DNA of 64,000 nucleotides from Fibrobacter sp. (GCA_017412605.1 JAFPWY010000008.1:212431-276430); one strand, 5' to 3'; positions 50,006-59,153 are shown, counted from the stretch's first letter. Notes: generated by a model not told the origin, from the sequence alone. Numbers and translations: made by a program.

Positions 50006-50805
50006 TTATCCTTTCCAAATACGTTAGTCTTCATAAAAATGGGACGAGAGCTCTTCCATTCCTTTTTCAGGCGATCCAGGACAACCTTCTGGTGTTCCAG
50101 CCATGCGCGAGTCTGGACATCCTCTGCGACTTCCTCGAACGGAAGAACATCCGCAGAATCCAGGCGGTTCACAACAACACCTATCTTCAGAGCACCCCCG
50201 CAAACCTTCATCTGCGTAAGATGCCCGACTTCAGCTTCCTGCAAGTCCGGAATCAAACAAGTATCCGGAGTTGTCTCCACAGAATCAAACGGAACAATTT
50301 TCTTGACGAGATAATGAGCATGAGGGATAGAATCATACACCGTACTCTTGTGTCCCTTATAATAGGTCGAACCATTCTGCCATTCGCTAAAATACAGGAT
50401 TGCTCCAGAAGCAATCGTTTTTCCTCGCAGGAACTGCTCCGGGTGGTTCTTGTAGTATTCCTGCTTTTCAGCATCCGTCACAAGCATAGAATCCGTAAAG
50501 GTCTGGAGGAAATAGTCCACCGCCATTTTGCGCACCATGGACTCGATTTGCTGAGCAAGGGCGGAATCATCCAAAACCCCATTGGACTCGGCTTCCTGGT
50601 AAATGATTTCCTCATCAATCCAGTGATCCAAAAAAGAGAGGCGCTCGCGATTGCCCCAGGTGTCCCACTCCGGGGCCATGACCCTAATTTCGGAAAGGTG
50701 CAACTTGGTTTTCCCCACCGACACAATGACAGGATCGTCGCTGTTAGAGCAAGCGGAAATAACAGCAAAAGCCAACAAGCAGATTAAACGTAGACAAAAT
50801 TTCAT
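50002..50805 (-). CDS. SurA/PrsA-like lipoprotein
   Basis: 267 residues. Lipobox ISAC (Cys19). It starts like the SurA N domain (VIVSVGKTKLHLSEIRVM, FLDHWIDEEIIYQEAESNGVLDD, KMAVDYFLQTF, YYKNHPEQFLRG) and has a degenerate second half where a parvulin domain would be expected (AHYLVKKIVPFDS, KIGVVVNRLDSADVLPFEEV) without the isomerase motifs. Probably a chaperone without isomerase activity, working with the SurA encoded next. First gene of the four-gene unit. Confidence 0.8.
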   Translation of the reverse strand: MKFCLRLICLLAFAVISACSNSDDPVIVSVGKTKLHLSEIRVMAPEWDTWGNRERLSFLDHWIDEEIIYQEAESNGVLDDSALAQQIESMVRKMAVDYFLQTFTDSMLVTDAEKQEYYKNHPEQFLRGKTIASGAILYFSEWQNGSTYYKGHKSTVYDSIPHAHYLVKKIVPFDSVETTPDTCLIPDLQEAEVGHLTQMKVCGGALKIGVVVNRLDSADVLPFEEVAEDVQTRAWLEHQKVVLDRLKKEWKSSRPIFMKTNVFGKDK

Positions 50806-50924
50806 CCCGATAAAATTTAGAAAAACACCTATCGCAAAAGTAGCACTAAAGACGGAATAATGTCGAAATCAAACTGTTTTAAGGAAAAGCCGAGTGAGGC
50901 GCCCCAAGTTGCGTAACAAAAAGG

Positions 50925-53900
50925 TTACTTTAATTTCCCAAAACGGCCCTTGAGTTTCGCGAGGGAATCTTCCTCGATAACTTCCTCGGAATCGTCGCCC
51001 TTGCGCTTGTACTTGAGGATTTCAAAGTCCTCGAGCAGGGCGGAGGCTTGTAAGTAGAGCTCAGGATATTCGGATTCGTCAGAAGCAGTACGCTCGATTT
51101 TGGAGAGGAGGTCTCGGGCGGTTTTCAGTTCGTGGTCCTTCATGAAGCGAGCCTTGAGGAAGGGACGGAACTTTTCACGGAGATCCTTGACAGAGAGGTC
51201 TATTTTGTCATCGCTAGCCCCTTGGGCGAAGCAATCTCCGACCGGCATGTCAACGCCGAGTACGGCCAGTCTTTCGAACAAAGTATTTTCCTTGTGGTCA
51301 GGAAGGTAGAGCGTCGCAATTTTCGAGATGGACTTGTTCTTCGCCATGAGTGCGGCGATTGCATCACGGGCGTGGTCACCGCCCTGGCGCATCGCTACCG
51401 AGTATTCACGAAGAATGTCCCAGAATTTCACGAAGGTTTCAGCTCCGAGAAGGCCGGATTCATAGGTGGCGCGCACTAGAGCAAGGCGCATTTCTTCGTC
51501 TTCGTTGCGAGTGCTTGCAGCAAGATTCTTGAAATCACGTATTTTTTTGCCGCGAGAAAACTCGAGGCCCGTAAAGCGCACGCAACGGTTCGCATCTAGC
51601 TTATCGGCAACAAGTGACTTCAAAACCCACGACTTGAGCGCCGTCTTGAAAGCATCGGAATAGAGGCCGCCCGTCTCGAGCAAGTTCAGACGGTCGACAA
51701 TGAGCGAAGAATCAGCATCAGGCTGCGTGCGATTTCCGGTATTAGATTGCGCGCGACCTTCCACACGCTTGCGGAAAGCTTGCCAGAACGCAGATTCTGC
51801 CGGAGACATCAGCGCAGATTCCCCGAGACGCCAGCCAAAGCGCATATCGCCAAGCGCAAAATCGATACCGAACGTCACCAGGACGGGGCGAACCGCAGCA
51901 AAGAGCCGGAAGCTCCCCCATTCCGGGTTAATTTCGGTGGAAAATTTCTCTGGGAACCCCTGCTTGAAGATTTTCGCATGAATCCGCAGGTGGTTTTCCT
52001 TTTCGGGCGTGACCGTCGGGATGTCGCAATCGAGCTGCTTCATCTCGGCAAAGACTTCGTAGAGGCTAAAGAGCGGGGCCTTGTGCGGTTTTTCCTTGAG
52101 TTTGTCGCAGAAGGCGTCGTCGATAAACGTGCGCTTGCCTTCCAGCTGCTTTTTTGCATTCTTGGGCATCTCGCGGATAACGGATTCCGCCATCCATTCG
52201 CGCCACTGGTGAATCGAGAGAGCAAGCGTCGCAGGCGTTACCTGCGGGAGCATGTCATAAGGCAAGTCGAGCGTGATGCCGTCGCAGTCGCGTGTCGCAT
52301 CGAAGACCATCTCGCCCATCACCATGCGGCTGGAACCGTCAAGCCCTTCAATGCGGAACTGTTCGAGAGAGCCGCCGAGAGAGGGTTGGAGGTCGGCGCG
52401 TAGCGCCTTCGAGGCACGAGGTTTGAGGTTCGAGGAACGAGGGAAAAAATCCGCTAGAGATTGCCGCGCTTCGCTCGCAATGACACCGCTGATGCCGCCC
52501 TCATTCTGTTCTAACCAAAAAGCAGCATCGAATTTCAGGAACTGGTCGGTATGTTCGCGGATGTAGTCCTTGAGCGTCTTGATGGAATTCACCTCATGCG
52601 CAATGCGCACATAGTAATCCACCAGGGCATCTTCGCTCGGAGCAAGCCCGAATTGGCGCTTGCGGGCTTCCAGCGCATGCAAATCCTCGACGACGCGCTC
52701 GTTATGCGTCATAAAGGCAAACGGACGCGCCATCTGACCAAGCACTACGGCCTCGCGCCAGAAAATCTCGGCACATTCATCAGGGTTCACGCGCGCATAA
52801 TCCACGCGGTGGCCGCGGCTAATCACGAGACCGCGGAAACTCACTTCCTCCACCGCTTCCACAAAACCGCGTTCCTGGTTCCACGTAGGCGCATACCAGC
52901 GACGCGTGCAGAAAGGTTCCGCCACCTGCATAATCCATTCAGGCTTGATTTCGGCGGCCTTGTTGAGGAAGATACGGCTCGTCTCACGCACCTCGGCGCT
53001 AAAGAGCCATTCCGCACTCTTGCCGTAAAGGTCGCTGCCCGGGAACACATGCGTCTCGCGACCGCTCACCAGGCGGTAGCAGCCGTTTTCCATGTCACGC
53101 AAGGCAATACCGCCCAGGAATCCCGAAAGCAAAGCGATGTGCAGGTTGTCGCGGTGGAAACTGTCAAGCGGGCACACGCGATTCTCAAATTTCACGTCGA
53201 GGATGCGCCCGAACTGTTCGTACAAATCAATCCACTCGCGGCACCGCAAAAAATGCAGGCTGTTCTTGTCGCAGAACCTGCGCAACTTGTTCCAGGTTTT
53301 GCCATCCCATTCGGCACAGAAGGCATTCCACATGCAAATGAACGTCAGGAAATCGCTCTTATGGCCCGCGAACTTGCGGTGCAGTTGGCGAATGCGTGTG
53401 CGTTCGGGTTCTTCGCTGGGAACCACGCGCGGGTCCTGGATGGAGAGCGCCGAGCAGACAATCAGCGCAGGCTGCAATACGCCCGCATCGCGCGCCCGCA
53501 ATAGCACCGCCGAGAGCGCCACGTCCATCGGAAGGCGCGTCATCTCGCGGCCAAGTTTGGTCACATGCCCGCTGGCGTTATCGGCGGTCAACGCACCGAG
53601 TTCAAAAAGCGTCTTGTAAGCGCCGCGAAATGCCGAATGCGGCGGCGACTGCAAGAACGGGAAGTTTTCGAGTTCCAGCCCGAGGCTGCGCAGTTGCAGG
53701 ACAACATTCGCGAGATTACTCCGCCGGATTTCCGGCTCCGTAAACTCGTCTCGCTTCTCGAAATCCTCGGGAGAATAGAGACGGATGCAAACACCGGGCT
53801 TTACGCGCCCCGCTCGCCCTGTGCGCTGCCGGGCACTCGCCTTCGAAATGTCTTCGACGGGCAACCCCTGGATTCGAGACTGTGCATTGTAGCGCGAAAT

Positions 53901-54899
53901 GCGGGCCGTACCCGTGTCCACCACGTAGGCGATTCCCGGAATCGTGAGCGAAGTTTCCGCGATGTTCGTCGCGAGCACAACGCGGGTCTTTTCCGCATGC
54001 CTGAAGATACGACGCTGTTCATCGGGACTCATGCGCCCGTAAAGCGGCAAGATGTCGAATGTCGCAGAGTCCAGTTCGTGCGCGAGCTCGCCCGCCAAAT
54101 CTTGGATGTCGCGTTCCGTCGGCAAAAAACAAAGCAAGTGATCGCGGTGGCGCGTTTCCAGGTCGAGAATCGCATCGCGCGCCTCGTCAAGCAAGCCGGA
54201 ATCGCCCTTACCGGAGATGTCACGCCCCTCGCCTCTTTCGTCTTTCGTCTTTCGTCTTTCGTCTAAAAAATACTCCACATCCACCGGGAACGTGCGGCCC
54301 TCGGCTTCGAGCACGCAGCTGTTGTCGTAAAATTCCTCGAAAAGCTTGGCATCGAGCGTCGCGGAAGCCACAATCAGCTTGAATTCCGGGCGGGCCTGCA
54401 AAACCGTCTTGAAAATGCCGAGCAATATGTCGATATTCAGCGAGCGTTCATGCGCTTCGTCAATCACGATGGCCGAATACTGCCTAAAGAGCCTGTCGCG
54501 ACGGAATTCCTGCAACAAAATGCCGTCCGTCATCACCTTGATGGGGGCGTCGCTCTGGCCCTGTTCCCAGAAGCGGATTTTCGTGGAGACGAGTGTCTCG
54601 TCCTTCAATTCTTCACGCAGGCGATCCGCAATAGAAATCGCCGCAAGTCGGCGGGGTTCCGTCACACCAATTTTAAAGAGGCTATGAGGTCGCGCTTCGC
54701 GCTCTGAGGTATGAGCACGGGCTTCGCCCTTTGAGGAATACCACTCCAAAAGGAATTTGGGGAGCTGCGTCGACTTGCCGGAACCAGTGTCCGCCTTGAC
54801 AATCACCACCTGATGCTTCTCGAGCATCTCGAAGAACTCTTCCCGATGTTCAACGACAGGAAGCTCTGGGTAGGTGATTTTCAAGTTCTCGTAAGACAT
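50925..54899 (-). CDS. hrpA: DEAH-box RNA helicase HrpA, with several repeat-derived insertions
   Basis: 1324 residues. Walker A ADTGSGKSTQLP (36-47), TEPRRLA, DEAH in IVIDEAHERS, SAT in VASATLDA, TNIAETSLTIPG and RQRTGRAGRVKPG are all present, followed by the HrpA-type C-terminal DUF3418 region. Cytoplasmic, RNA processing. Compared with other HrpA proteins, segments are inserted at sites that coincide with interspersed repeats: after LLEWYSSKG (54684-54736), after VEYFLD (54233-54265), after NEGGISG (52391-52484) and near DCFAQGASD (51207-51238). All keep the frame. The enzyme core motifs are untouched. Confidence 0.93.
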   Translation of the reverse strand: MSYENLKITYPELPVVEHREEFFEMLEKHQVVIVKADTGSGKSTQLPKFLLEWYSSKGEARAHTSEREARPHSLFKIGVTEPRRLAAISIADRLREELKDETLVSTKIRFWEQGQSDAPIKVMTDGILLQEFRRDRLFRQYSAIVIDEAHERSLNIDILLGIFKTVLQARPEFKLIVASATLDAKLFEEFYDNSCVLEAEGRTFPVDVEYFLDERRKTKDERGEGRDISGKGDSGLLDEARDAILDLETRHRDHLLCFLPTERDIQDLAGELAHELDSATFDILPLYGRMSPDEQRRIFRHAEKTRVVLATNIAETSLTIPGIAYVVDTGTARISRYNAQSRIQGLPVEDISKASARQRTGRAGRVKPGVCIRLYSPEDFEKRDEFTEPEIRRSNLANVVLQLRSLGLELENFPFLQSPPHSAFRGAYKTLFELGALTADNASGHVTKLGREMTRLPMDVALSAVLLRARDAGVLQPALIVCSALSIQDPRVVPSEEPERTRIRQLHRKFAGHKSDFLTFICMWNAFCAEWDGKTWNKLRRFCDKNSLHFLRCREWIDLYEQFGRILDVKFENRVCPLDSFHRDNLHIALLSGFLGGIALRDMENGCYRLVSGRETHVFPGSDLYGKSAEWLFSAEVRETSRIFLNKAAEIKPEWIMQVAEPFCTRRWYAPTWNQERGFVEAVEEVSFRGLVISRGHRVDYARVNPDECAEIFWREAVVLGQMARPFAFMTHNERVVEDLHALEARKRQFGLAPSEDALVDYYVRIAHEVNSIKTLKDYIREHTDQFLKFDAAFWLEQNEGGISGVIASEARQSLADFFPRSSNLKPRASKALRADLQPSLGGSLEQFRIEGLDGSSRMVMGEMVFDATRDCDGITLDLPYDMLPQVTPATLALSIHQWREWMAESVIREMPKNAKKQLEGKRTFIDDAFCDKLKEKPHKAPLFSLYEVFAEMKQLDCDIPTVTPEKENHLRIHAKIFKQGFPEKFSTEINPEWGSFRLFAAVRPVLVTFGIDFALGDMRFGWRLGESALMSPAESAFWQAFRKRVEGRAQSNTGNRTQPDADSSLIVDRLNLLETGGLYSDAFKTALKSWVLKSLVADKLDANRCVRFTGLEFSRGKKIRDFKNLAASTRNEDEEMRLALVRATYESGLLGAETFVKFWDILREYSVAMRQGGDHARDAIAALMAKNKSISKIATLYLPDHKENTLFERLAVLGVDMPVGDCFAQGASDDKIDLSVKDLREKFRPFLKARFMKDHELKTARDLLSKIERTASDESEYPELYLQASALLEDFEILKYKRKGDDSEEVIEEDSLAKLKGRFGKLK
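51207..51238 (+). repeat. ATTGCGAGC-family repeat (diverged) inside hrpA
   Basis: GTCATCGCTAGC...GGGCGAAGCAATCTC; in frame with hrpA on the opposite strand. Confidence 0.55.
52391..52484. repeat. Two interspersed repeats side by side inside hrpA
   Basis: 52391-52443 is a GAGGTTTGAGGTTCGAGG-type element; 52457-52484 is a clean ATTGCGAGC-family copy (GAGATTGCC...CTCGCAATGAC). Both are translated in frame by hrpA. Confidence 0.8.
54233..54265 (-). repeat. AGACGAAAG tandem repeat inside hrpA
   Basis: The minus strand reads four AGACGAAAG-type units; encodes the DERRKTKDERGEG part of the helicase. Confidence 0.8.
54684..54736. repeat. CTCATACCTCA-type repeat inside hrpA
   Basis: Contains ATGAGGTCGCGCTTCGCG, CTGAGGTATGAG and GGGCTTCGCCC, two small hairpins of the kind seen in the intergenic copies; encodes an extra ~18 residues between Walker A and motif Ia of HrpA. 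Confidence 0.75.
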
Positions 54900-54900
54900 T

Positions 54901-54969
54901 TGGCAATGGATAATTGATAATGGATAATGGATGATGTAAAATTATCAATCATCAATTATCAATCATCAA
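54901..54969. repeat. AT-rich tandem repeat between hrpA and the zinc-ribbon gene
   Basis: GGATAATTGATAATGGATAATGG on one side mirrored by TCAATCATCAATTATCAATCATCAATC on the other; quasi-palindromic low-complexity sequence. Confidence 0.7.
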
Positions 54970-55110
54970 TCACTCCTTGATATGCCCGCACTTGTCGCAG
55001 GTGAGTTTGTAGCTGTTATCGGGGTCGACGACCATCACGCCGTCGCAATCCGGCACTTCGCACGGGAGCTCCCCCGGCATCACTTCGCGGTATGTCTGTT
55101 TTTCTTCCAT
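54970..55110 (-). CDS. Small zinc-ribbon protein (46 residues)
   Basis: ATG 55110 to TGA 54970. Opens MEEKQTYREV and carries two Cys pairs, CEVPDC and CDKCGH, separated by about 20 residues, which makes a compact zinc ribbon. Cytoplasmic. Its ORF is in the normal codon style of the region and its 3' end touches the low-complexity repeat. Function unknown. It is co-directional with hrpA downstream and the HAD gene upstream. Confidence 0.65.
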   Translation of the reverse strand: MEEKQTYREVMPGELPCEVPDCDGVMVVDPDNSYKLTCDKCGHIKE

Positions 55111-55129
55111 ATCCCAAATATAGAAAACG

Positions 55130-55957
55130 CTACATCACAAACTTCTCAATCACCTCGGCAATTGCCGAATGGTTGTTGTCGTTTGTGGTCACATAATCGG
55201 CAGCCGCCTTCGCCACCGGTGAAGCGTTCGCCACGGCAACGCCCACTCCCGCAGCCTCGATCATGGGGCAATCGTTCTCTTCGTCGCCCACCGCAATCGT
55301 ATCGGCAACCGGCACCTTGTAGAAGTCCGCCATGAACCGCACCGCATCGCCCTTGTTGCTCTGCATATGCGAAAACTCGAGCATTTCGGGCTTACTGAAC
55401 ACGTCAAAAAGCTTGCCCGCCGTCGTCTTGCGCATTTCGGCACGGAAATCCACAAGGCTCGAATGGTCGAACGGCGTAATGATATTCACCTTGATGGGCG
55501 GCTTCACCACCACATTGATAAATTCGCCGTAGTATTCGCGGATATCCTTCACGACAACGTAATCCATCTTCATCAGGCGGCAATACGTCTTGAGCTGTTC
55601 CGTCTCGTATTCCGAAACCACGAGGTCACCCGAATACGTATGCGCATGCATGCCGCAGCGGTGCGCCGCATCCATGATGAATTTCACCTCATCGACAGGA
55701 ATGTACCGCGTGAGAATCGCGCTCTCGGTCGCATAATCGTAGATTAGCCCGCCGTTGAAACTCACCAGGAAAAAGCCCGGCTTGTCAAAGCCGTACTTTT
55801 GCGCCAGTTGCTTTGCGCTCGTGAGCGGACGGCCCGTGCAGAGCACCAATTTGTGCCCGCGAGAAAGCATCGCTTCAATAGCGGCCATATCCGCATCGAG
55901 GATGCGCTTGTCATCGGTCAGGAGCGTTCCGTCCAGGTCGGTAAAAAGGAGTTTCAT
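55130..55957 (-). CDS. Cof-type HAD-superfamily phosphatase
   Basis: 275 residues from the ATG at 55957 (a TTG at 55966 is also in frame). HAD motif I DLDGTLLTDD, motif II CTGRP, the C2B cap of the Cof/YidA type (GKLFDVFSKPEMLEFSHMQSNKGDAV) and motif IV VGDEENDCPMIEAAG. Dephosphorylates small sugar or cofactor phosphates in the cytoplasm; substrate not readable. Confidence 0.9.
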   Translation of the reverse strand: MKLLFTDLDGTLLTDDKRILDADMAAIEAMLSRGHKLVLCTGRPLTSAKQLAQKYGFDKPGFFLVSFNGGLIYDYATESAILTRYIPVDEVKFIMDAAHRCGMHAHTYSGDLVVSEYETEQLKTYCRLMKMDYVVVKDIREYYGEFINVVVKPPIKVNIITPFDHSSLVDFRAEMRKTTAGKLFDVFSKPEMLEFSHMQSNKGDAVRFMADFYKVPVADTIAVGDEENDCPMIEAAGVGVAVANASPVAKAAADYVTTNDNNHSAIAEVIEKFVM

Positions 55958-56171
55958 CAAGCCCAAATTTAGAAAATCAACGTCATCCTTCTTTTCTTAG
56001 GGGCACTTTAATAGGATTGAGTTTTAGGTGATTTTTACGCAACACACAACAAAATTTTAATCGCTACTCCCGTTTTTCGCTGAATTTCGGAAGTAGGACT
56101 CCTGTTTTTCTTGCTTTTTTCTATTGCTTTTTTGCTGAATTTTTGTTATTTTCAACAAAAAGGGCCTTGCG

Positions 56172-57320
56172 ATGCTGGAACGAATCCTAAAAATACCGGA
56201 AATAGAAGAAGACAGCCTTTTTCTCTGGGGTAGCCGCCAGACAGGGAAAAGCACCCTGCTAAAGGCGCTGTTCCCGCAGGCACGATTTTACGACCTGCTC
56301 AAAACCGACGTGCAGCTGTCATTCAAACTGCGACCGGCACGTTTGAGGGAAGAATGCGAAATGCTTGACGATGGACAGTTGGTCATCATCGACGAAGTCC
56401 AGAAAGTCCCCGCCCTTCTCGACGAAGTTCACTGGCTAATCGAAAACAAAGGCCTCAAATTCATCTTGTGCGGTTCTAGCGCACGCAAGTTGCGCAGAAG
56501 CGGAGCGAACCTGCTTGGCGGACGCGCCCTCCGAAAGACCTTGTACCCGCTAGTCAGTGCAGAGATTCCCGATTTTGACATAGACCACGCCCTGAACAAT
56601 GGAATGCTGCCGAGGCATTATCTCATTCGTAACGCCGAAAAACGTATCCAGTCCTACATAGGCGATTACCTGCAGCAAGAAGTTGTCGAGGAATCCGTAG
56701 TACGCAGGCTGGATGCGTTCACCCGTTTTTTGCAGGTGGCAGCACTCAGCAACGCAGAAATTGTCAACTACGCAAACATCGCCCGTGATTGCGGAGTATC
56801 CGCCAAGACCGTGAAGGAATACTTCTCCATCTTGGAAGAAACCCTGCTGGGATTCTGCCTACCCGCTTACGTAAAAGAGGTCAAGCGCCGCGTGCAACAG
56901 TCGCCCAAGTTCTACTTTTTCGACGTGGCGATTCCGAACCACTTACTGCACAGGATCCCGTTAGTACAAGGAACCGATGTTTACGGGCATGCCCTAGAAC
57001 ATCTGATAATCCAAGAACTGCGCGCCTACCTTTCTTATCGCAGAGGGGAGAACGAGGCCCTCAGCTACTGGCACACGCTAGACAACCGCTACGAAGTGGA
57101 TGCCGTCATTGGCGATGCCGAAATGGCAATCGAGATAAAGTCCTCAAAAAATGTTGAATCGCACGACACGAAAGGATTGAAAGCCTTCGGCGAAGAATAC
57201 CCCGAAGCAAAACTTGTCCTTATTTCGATGGAAGACACTCCGCGGAAACTGAACGGAATTGAAGTGTGGCCCGCGACCCAGTTCTTGAACAGGCTCTGGG
57301 CAGGAAAAATTTTAGCCTAG
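56172..57320 (+). CDS. AAA-family ATPase with DUF4143 domain
   Basis: 382 residues. Walker A WGSRQTGKSTLL (19-30), Walker B LVIIDEVQKVP, sensor-like FILCGSSARKL, LLGGRALRKTLYPL, then the DUF4143 part with AEIVNYANIARDCGVSAKTVKEYFSILEETLLGF, YFFDVAIPNHL, and a nuclease-like end (YEVDAVIGDAEMAIEIKSSKN). The E-V-D...E-I-K-S series recalls a PD-(D/E)XK fold. Function in cells unclear; such genes are often solitary and horizontally spread. Upstream sequence is AT-rich. Stands alone. Confidence 0.9.
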   Translation: MLERILKIPEIEEDSLFLWGSRQTGKSTLLKALFPQARFYDLLKTDVQLSFKLRPARLREECEMLDDGQLVIIDEVQKVPALLDEVHWLIENKGLKFILCGSSARKLRRSGANLLGGRALRKTLYPLVSAEIPDFDIDHALNNGMLPRHYLIRNAEKRIQSYIGDYLQQEVVEESVVRRLDAFTRFLQVAALSNAEIVNYANIARDCGVSAKTVKEYFSILEETLLGFCLPAYVKEVKRRVQQSPKFYFFDVAIPNHLLHRIPLVQGTDVYGHALEHLIIQELRAYLSYRRGENEALSYWHTLDNRYEVDAVIGDAEMAIEIKSSKNVESHDTKGLKAFGEEYPEAKLVLISMEDTPRKLNGIEVWPATQFLNRLWAGKILA

Positions 57321-57469
57321 CCAACCAAAAGAAAATGGCCAAAAAGTCAAGAATCCATCCAATTTTTCAGCGTCAAATCACTTGCGAAGCCGCATAAATA
57401 AAGGTATATACAGAAAGTATATCTTATAGGGGCTCTTTATGAACCGAGGGAAAACTCGAACGACATCGA
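57321..57469. other. 149-base gap with a TATATCTTATAGGGGCTCTTTA segment
   Basis: Contains a segment at about 57416-57441 resembling 58299-58322 (TCTTATANGGGCTCTTTA shared). The two flank the unknown membrane-protein gene as imperfect direct repeats. Confidence 0.45.
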
Positions 57470-58198
57470 CTATCTCATATATCCTTCAACACGATAGACT
57501 TTTTCCATCAGTTTCGTTTCCTTCCCAGTCTTTCCATCCCGGTGCCAGACCTCAAAACGTGCTGCGTAATAATCTTCCCAGTCGCCTTCGGAAATAACAA
57601 ACTGCTGTTTCTCAACAAGTTTGGAGAAGGAAGAAACCGCCTCAATCTGGACCATAGTTTCATTCGGCAATCTGTTTTTGGATAAAGGGTGGTTCTCGGT
57701 CACTTCATAGCAACGAAGAAATACTTCACCAGCGGGAAGGGAGCCATAATAGAAATCATAGTAATAAACTCCCATGTCTCCCCAGACCTGAAGGAAAGAG
57801 GATTCGTCCAACGAATCCACATCTACAGACGGGAATGAACGCCTTAAATAATCACTTTCAGACCGCTCAATAGGAAGGTTATAATCGAGCCCATCTGGAA
57901 TGGGATGCTTTTTCCCAAATCCATCCGGACCAGCCATAGCACCAATTATAAGAAGGTCCCAGAGGAGACAGATGATGCCAACGGAAAGAGCGGCGGACAA
58001 CAAACATTTCCCCCATTGTTTGTTTATGAGCAAGACAACCCAAGACGCAAAAAGACAAATCAGCACCAGAAGCAACAAGATACCAACGATGCTTTCCAAA
58101 AAAGACGGTTCGTCAGCAAATAAGAGCACTAACCCCAACAGGCAGATGAATAACAAAATGGGGAGAACCCACCAAAATTTCAGAATATAGCGTTTCAT
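57470..58198 (-). CDS. Membrane protein of unknown function
   Basis: 242 residues from the ATG at 58198; the open frame upstream has no supporting features. Three hydrophobic segments occupy the first ~100 residues (WWVLPILLFICLLGLVLLFA, VGILLLLVLICLFASWVVLL, LSVGIICLLWDLLIIGAM). The rest is a soluble domain with FGKKHPIPDGLDYNLPI, YYYDFYYGSLPAGEVFLRCYEVTE and a charged C terminus ending EGYMR. No family recognised. Lower GC than neighbours and flanking direct repeats suggest it was acquired. Confidence 0.7.
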   Translation of the reverse strand: MKRYILKFWWVLPILLFICLLGLVLLFADEPSFLESIVGILLLLVLICLFASWVVLLINKQWGKCLLSAALSVGIICLLWDLLIIGAMAGPDGFGKKHPIPDGLDYNLPIERSESDYLRRSFPSVDVDSLDESSFLQVWGDMGVYYYDFYYGSLPAGEVFLRCYEVTENHPLSKNRLPNETMVQIEAVSSFSKLVEKQQFVISEGDWEDYYAARFEVWHRDGKTGKETKLMEKVYRVEGYMR

Positions 58199-58527
58199 AA
58201 TTGTTTTTTTGGGGGTGATGTTATGTTGTATTAGGTACAAAGGTACAAAATGCGATTGAAGATTGCAAGCGTTAAAAATAATCTGCAAACCTTGCATATA
58301 TGTCTTATATGGGCTCTTTACGAGACTAGTAAAGAAAAAAGCCCTATAATGGTTTATTTCCTCCGTTAATTGAATCGGATGAAGTGTTTGAAGAAAAAAT
58401 GGAACGCGGTTATGCCGATGCAATTGAAGGTCGAGGGAAACCGCTGGAAGACGTTTTCTCCGATTTAAGTAAACGGTTCACCTAATGAATTAATATGAAG
58501 AAAGCTCTTTGATGATATACGAGATGA
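58199..58527. other. 329-base gap with a repeat segment and an antitoxin-like remnant
   Basis: Holds the second copy of the TCTTATANGGGCTCTTTA segment (about 58299-58322) and a short coding remnant at 58399-58485. The first ~60 bases are AT-rich promoter-like sequence for the membrane-protein gene. Confidence 0.5.
58399..58485 (+). pseudogene. C-terminal remnant of a small antitoxin-like protein
   Basis: Opens MERGYADAIEGRGK and continues PLEDVFSDLSKRFT to a stop; in the same frame upstream the codons also read sensibly (NGLFPPLIESDEVFEEK) but there is no start and a stop precedes. This looks like the tail of a short RelB- or DUF-type antitoxin found in toxin-antitoxin pairs (ERGYxDxxxGRxKPxxDVF). 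Either truncated by the neighbouring insertion or started at GTG 58384. Confidence 0.45.
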
Positions 58528-59151
58528 TTACATCACGAACAACGCGATAGCAAGGAGCACGAACACGCAGCCGCTGAACCAGTTGAGGTTGCGGTTTGCC
58601 TTGGGGCTATTGAGCAAGAAGTTCTTGACCGTTCCAGCCAAAAAGGCGATGGAGCCGAACACGATGAAGGTCGCCACGACAAATTCCACGCCGAGAATTG
58701 CCATCTGGAGCGACGGGCTCAGGGCCGAATCCATCCGGACCGCAGGCGGGATAAACGAAAGCGCAAAAAGTACAGCCTTCGGGTTCGTGAGGTTCATGAT
58801 GATGCCGCGCAAGTAAAGCTTGCGGAAAGACAAGCTAGAGGATTCGCTCTTTTCCCCTCTCTCGTCTAACTTCACCACCCCCGCGCGGACCTGGAAGCTC
58901 TTGTACGCCAAGTACAGCAAGTAGGCGGCCCCGCAGCACTGCAACACAAAGAAAGCCACCGGACTCGCCGCAATCAACGCGGAAACGCCCACAATCAGGA
59001 GCGTCGTCTGCACGGCAATCCCGGTGCAAAGCCCACAAATCACGCAGATGCCGGCACGCGTCCCGTGAGTCGCGCTCTGCGCAAGCACGAACAGGTTGTC
59101 CGGCCCCGGCGCGATGGCGACAACTAAAGCGGCAATAAAAAATTCAAACAT
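58528..59151 (-). CDS. LysE/RhtB-family amino-acid exporter
   Basis: 207 residues, six membrane helices. Family signature AIAPGPDNLFVLAQSATHGTRAGICVICGLCTG near the N terminus, YLLYLAYKSFQ in the third helix and LTNPKAVLFALSFIPP before the fourth. Exports amino acids or related small molecules. Its start lies two bases after the stop of the zinc-ribbon gene, so the two are likely co-transcribed. Confidence 0.92.
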   Translation of the reverse strand: MFEFFIAALVVAIAPGPDNLFVLAQSATHGTRAGICVICGLCTGIAVQTTLLIVGVSALIAASPVAFFVLQCCGAAYLLYLAYKSFQVRAGVVKLDERGEKSESSSLSFRKLYLRGIIMNLTNPKAVLFALSFIPPAVRMDSALSPSLQMAILGVEFVVATFIVFGSIAFLAGTVKNFLLNSPKANRNLNWFSGCVFVLLAIALFVM

Positions 59152-59153
59152 AT

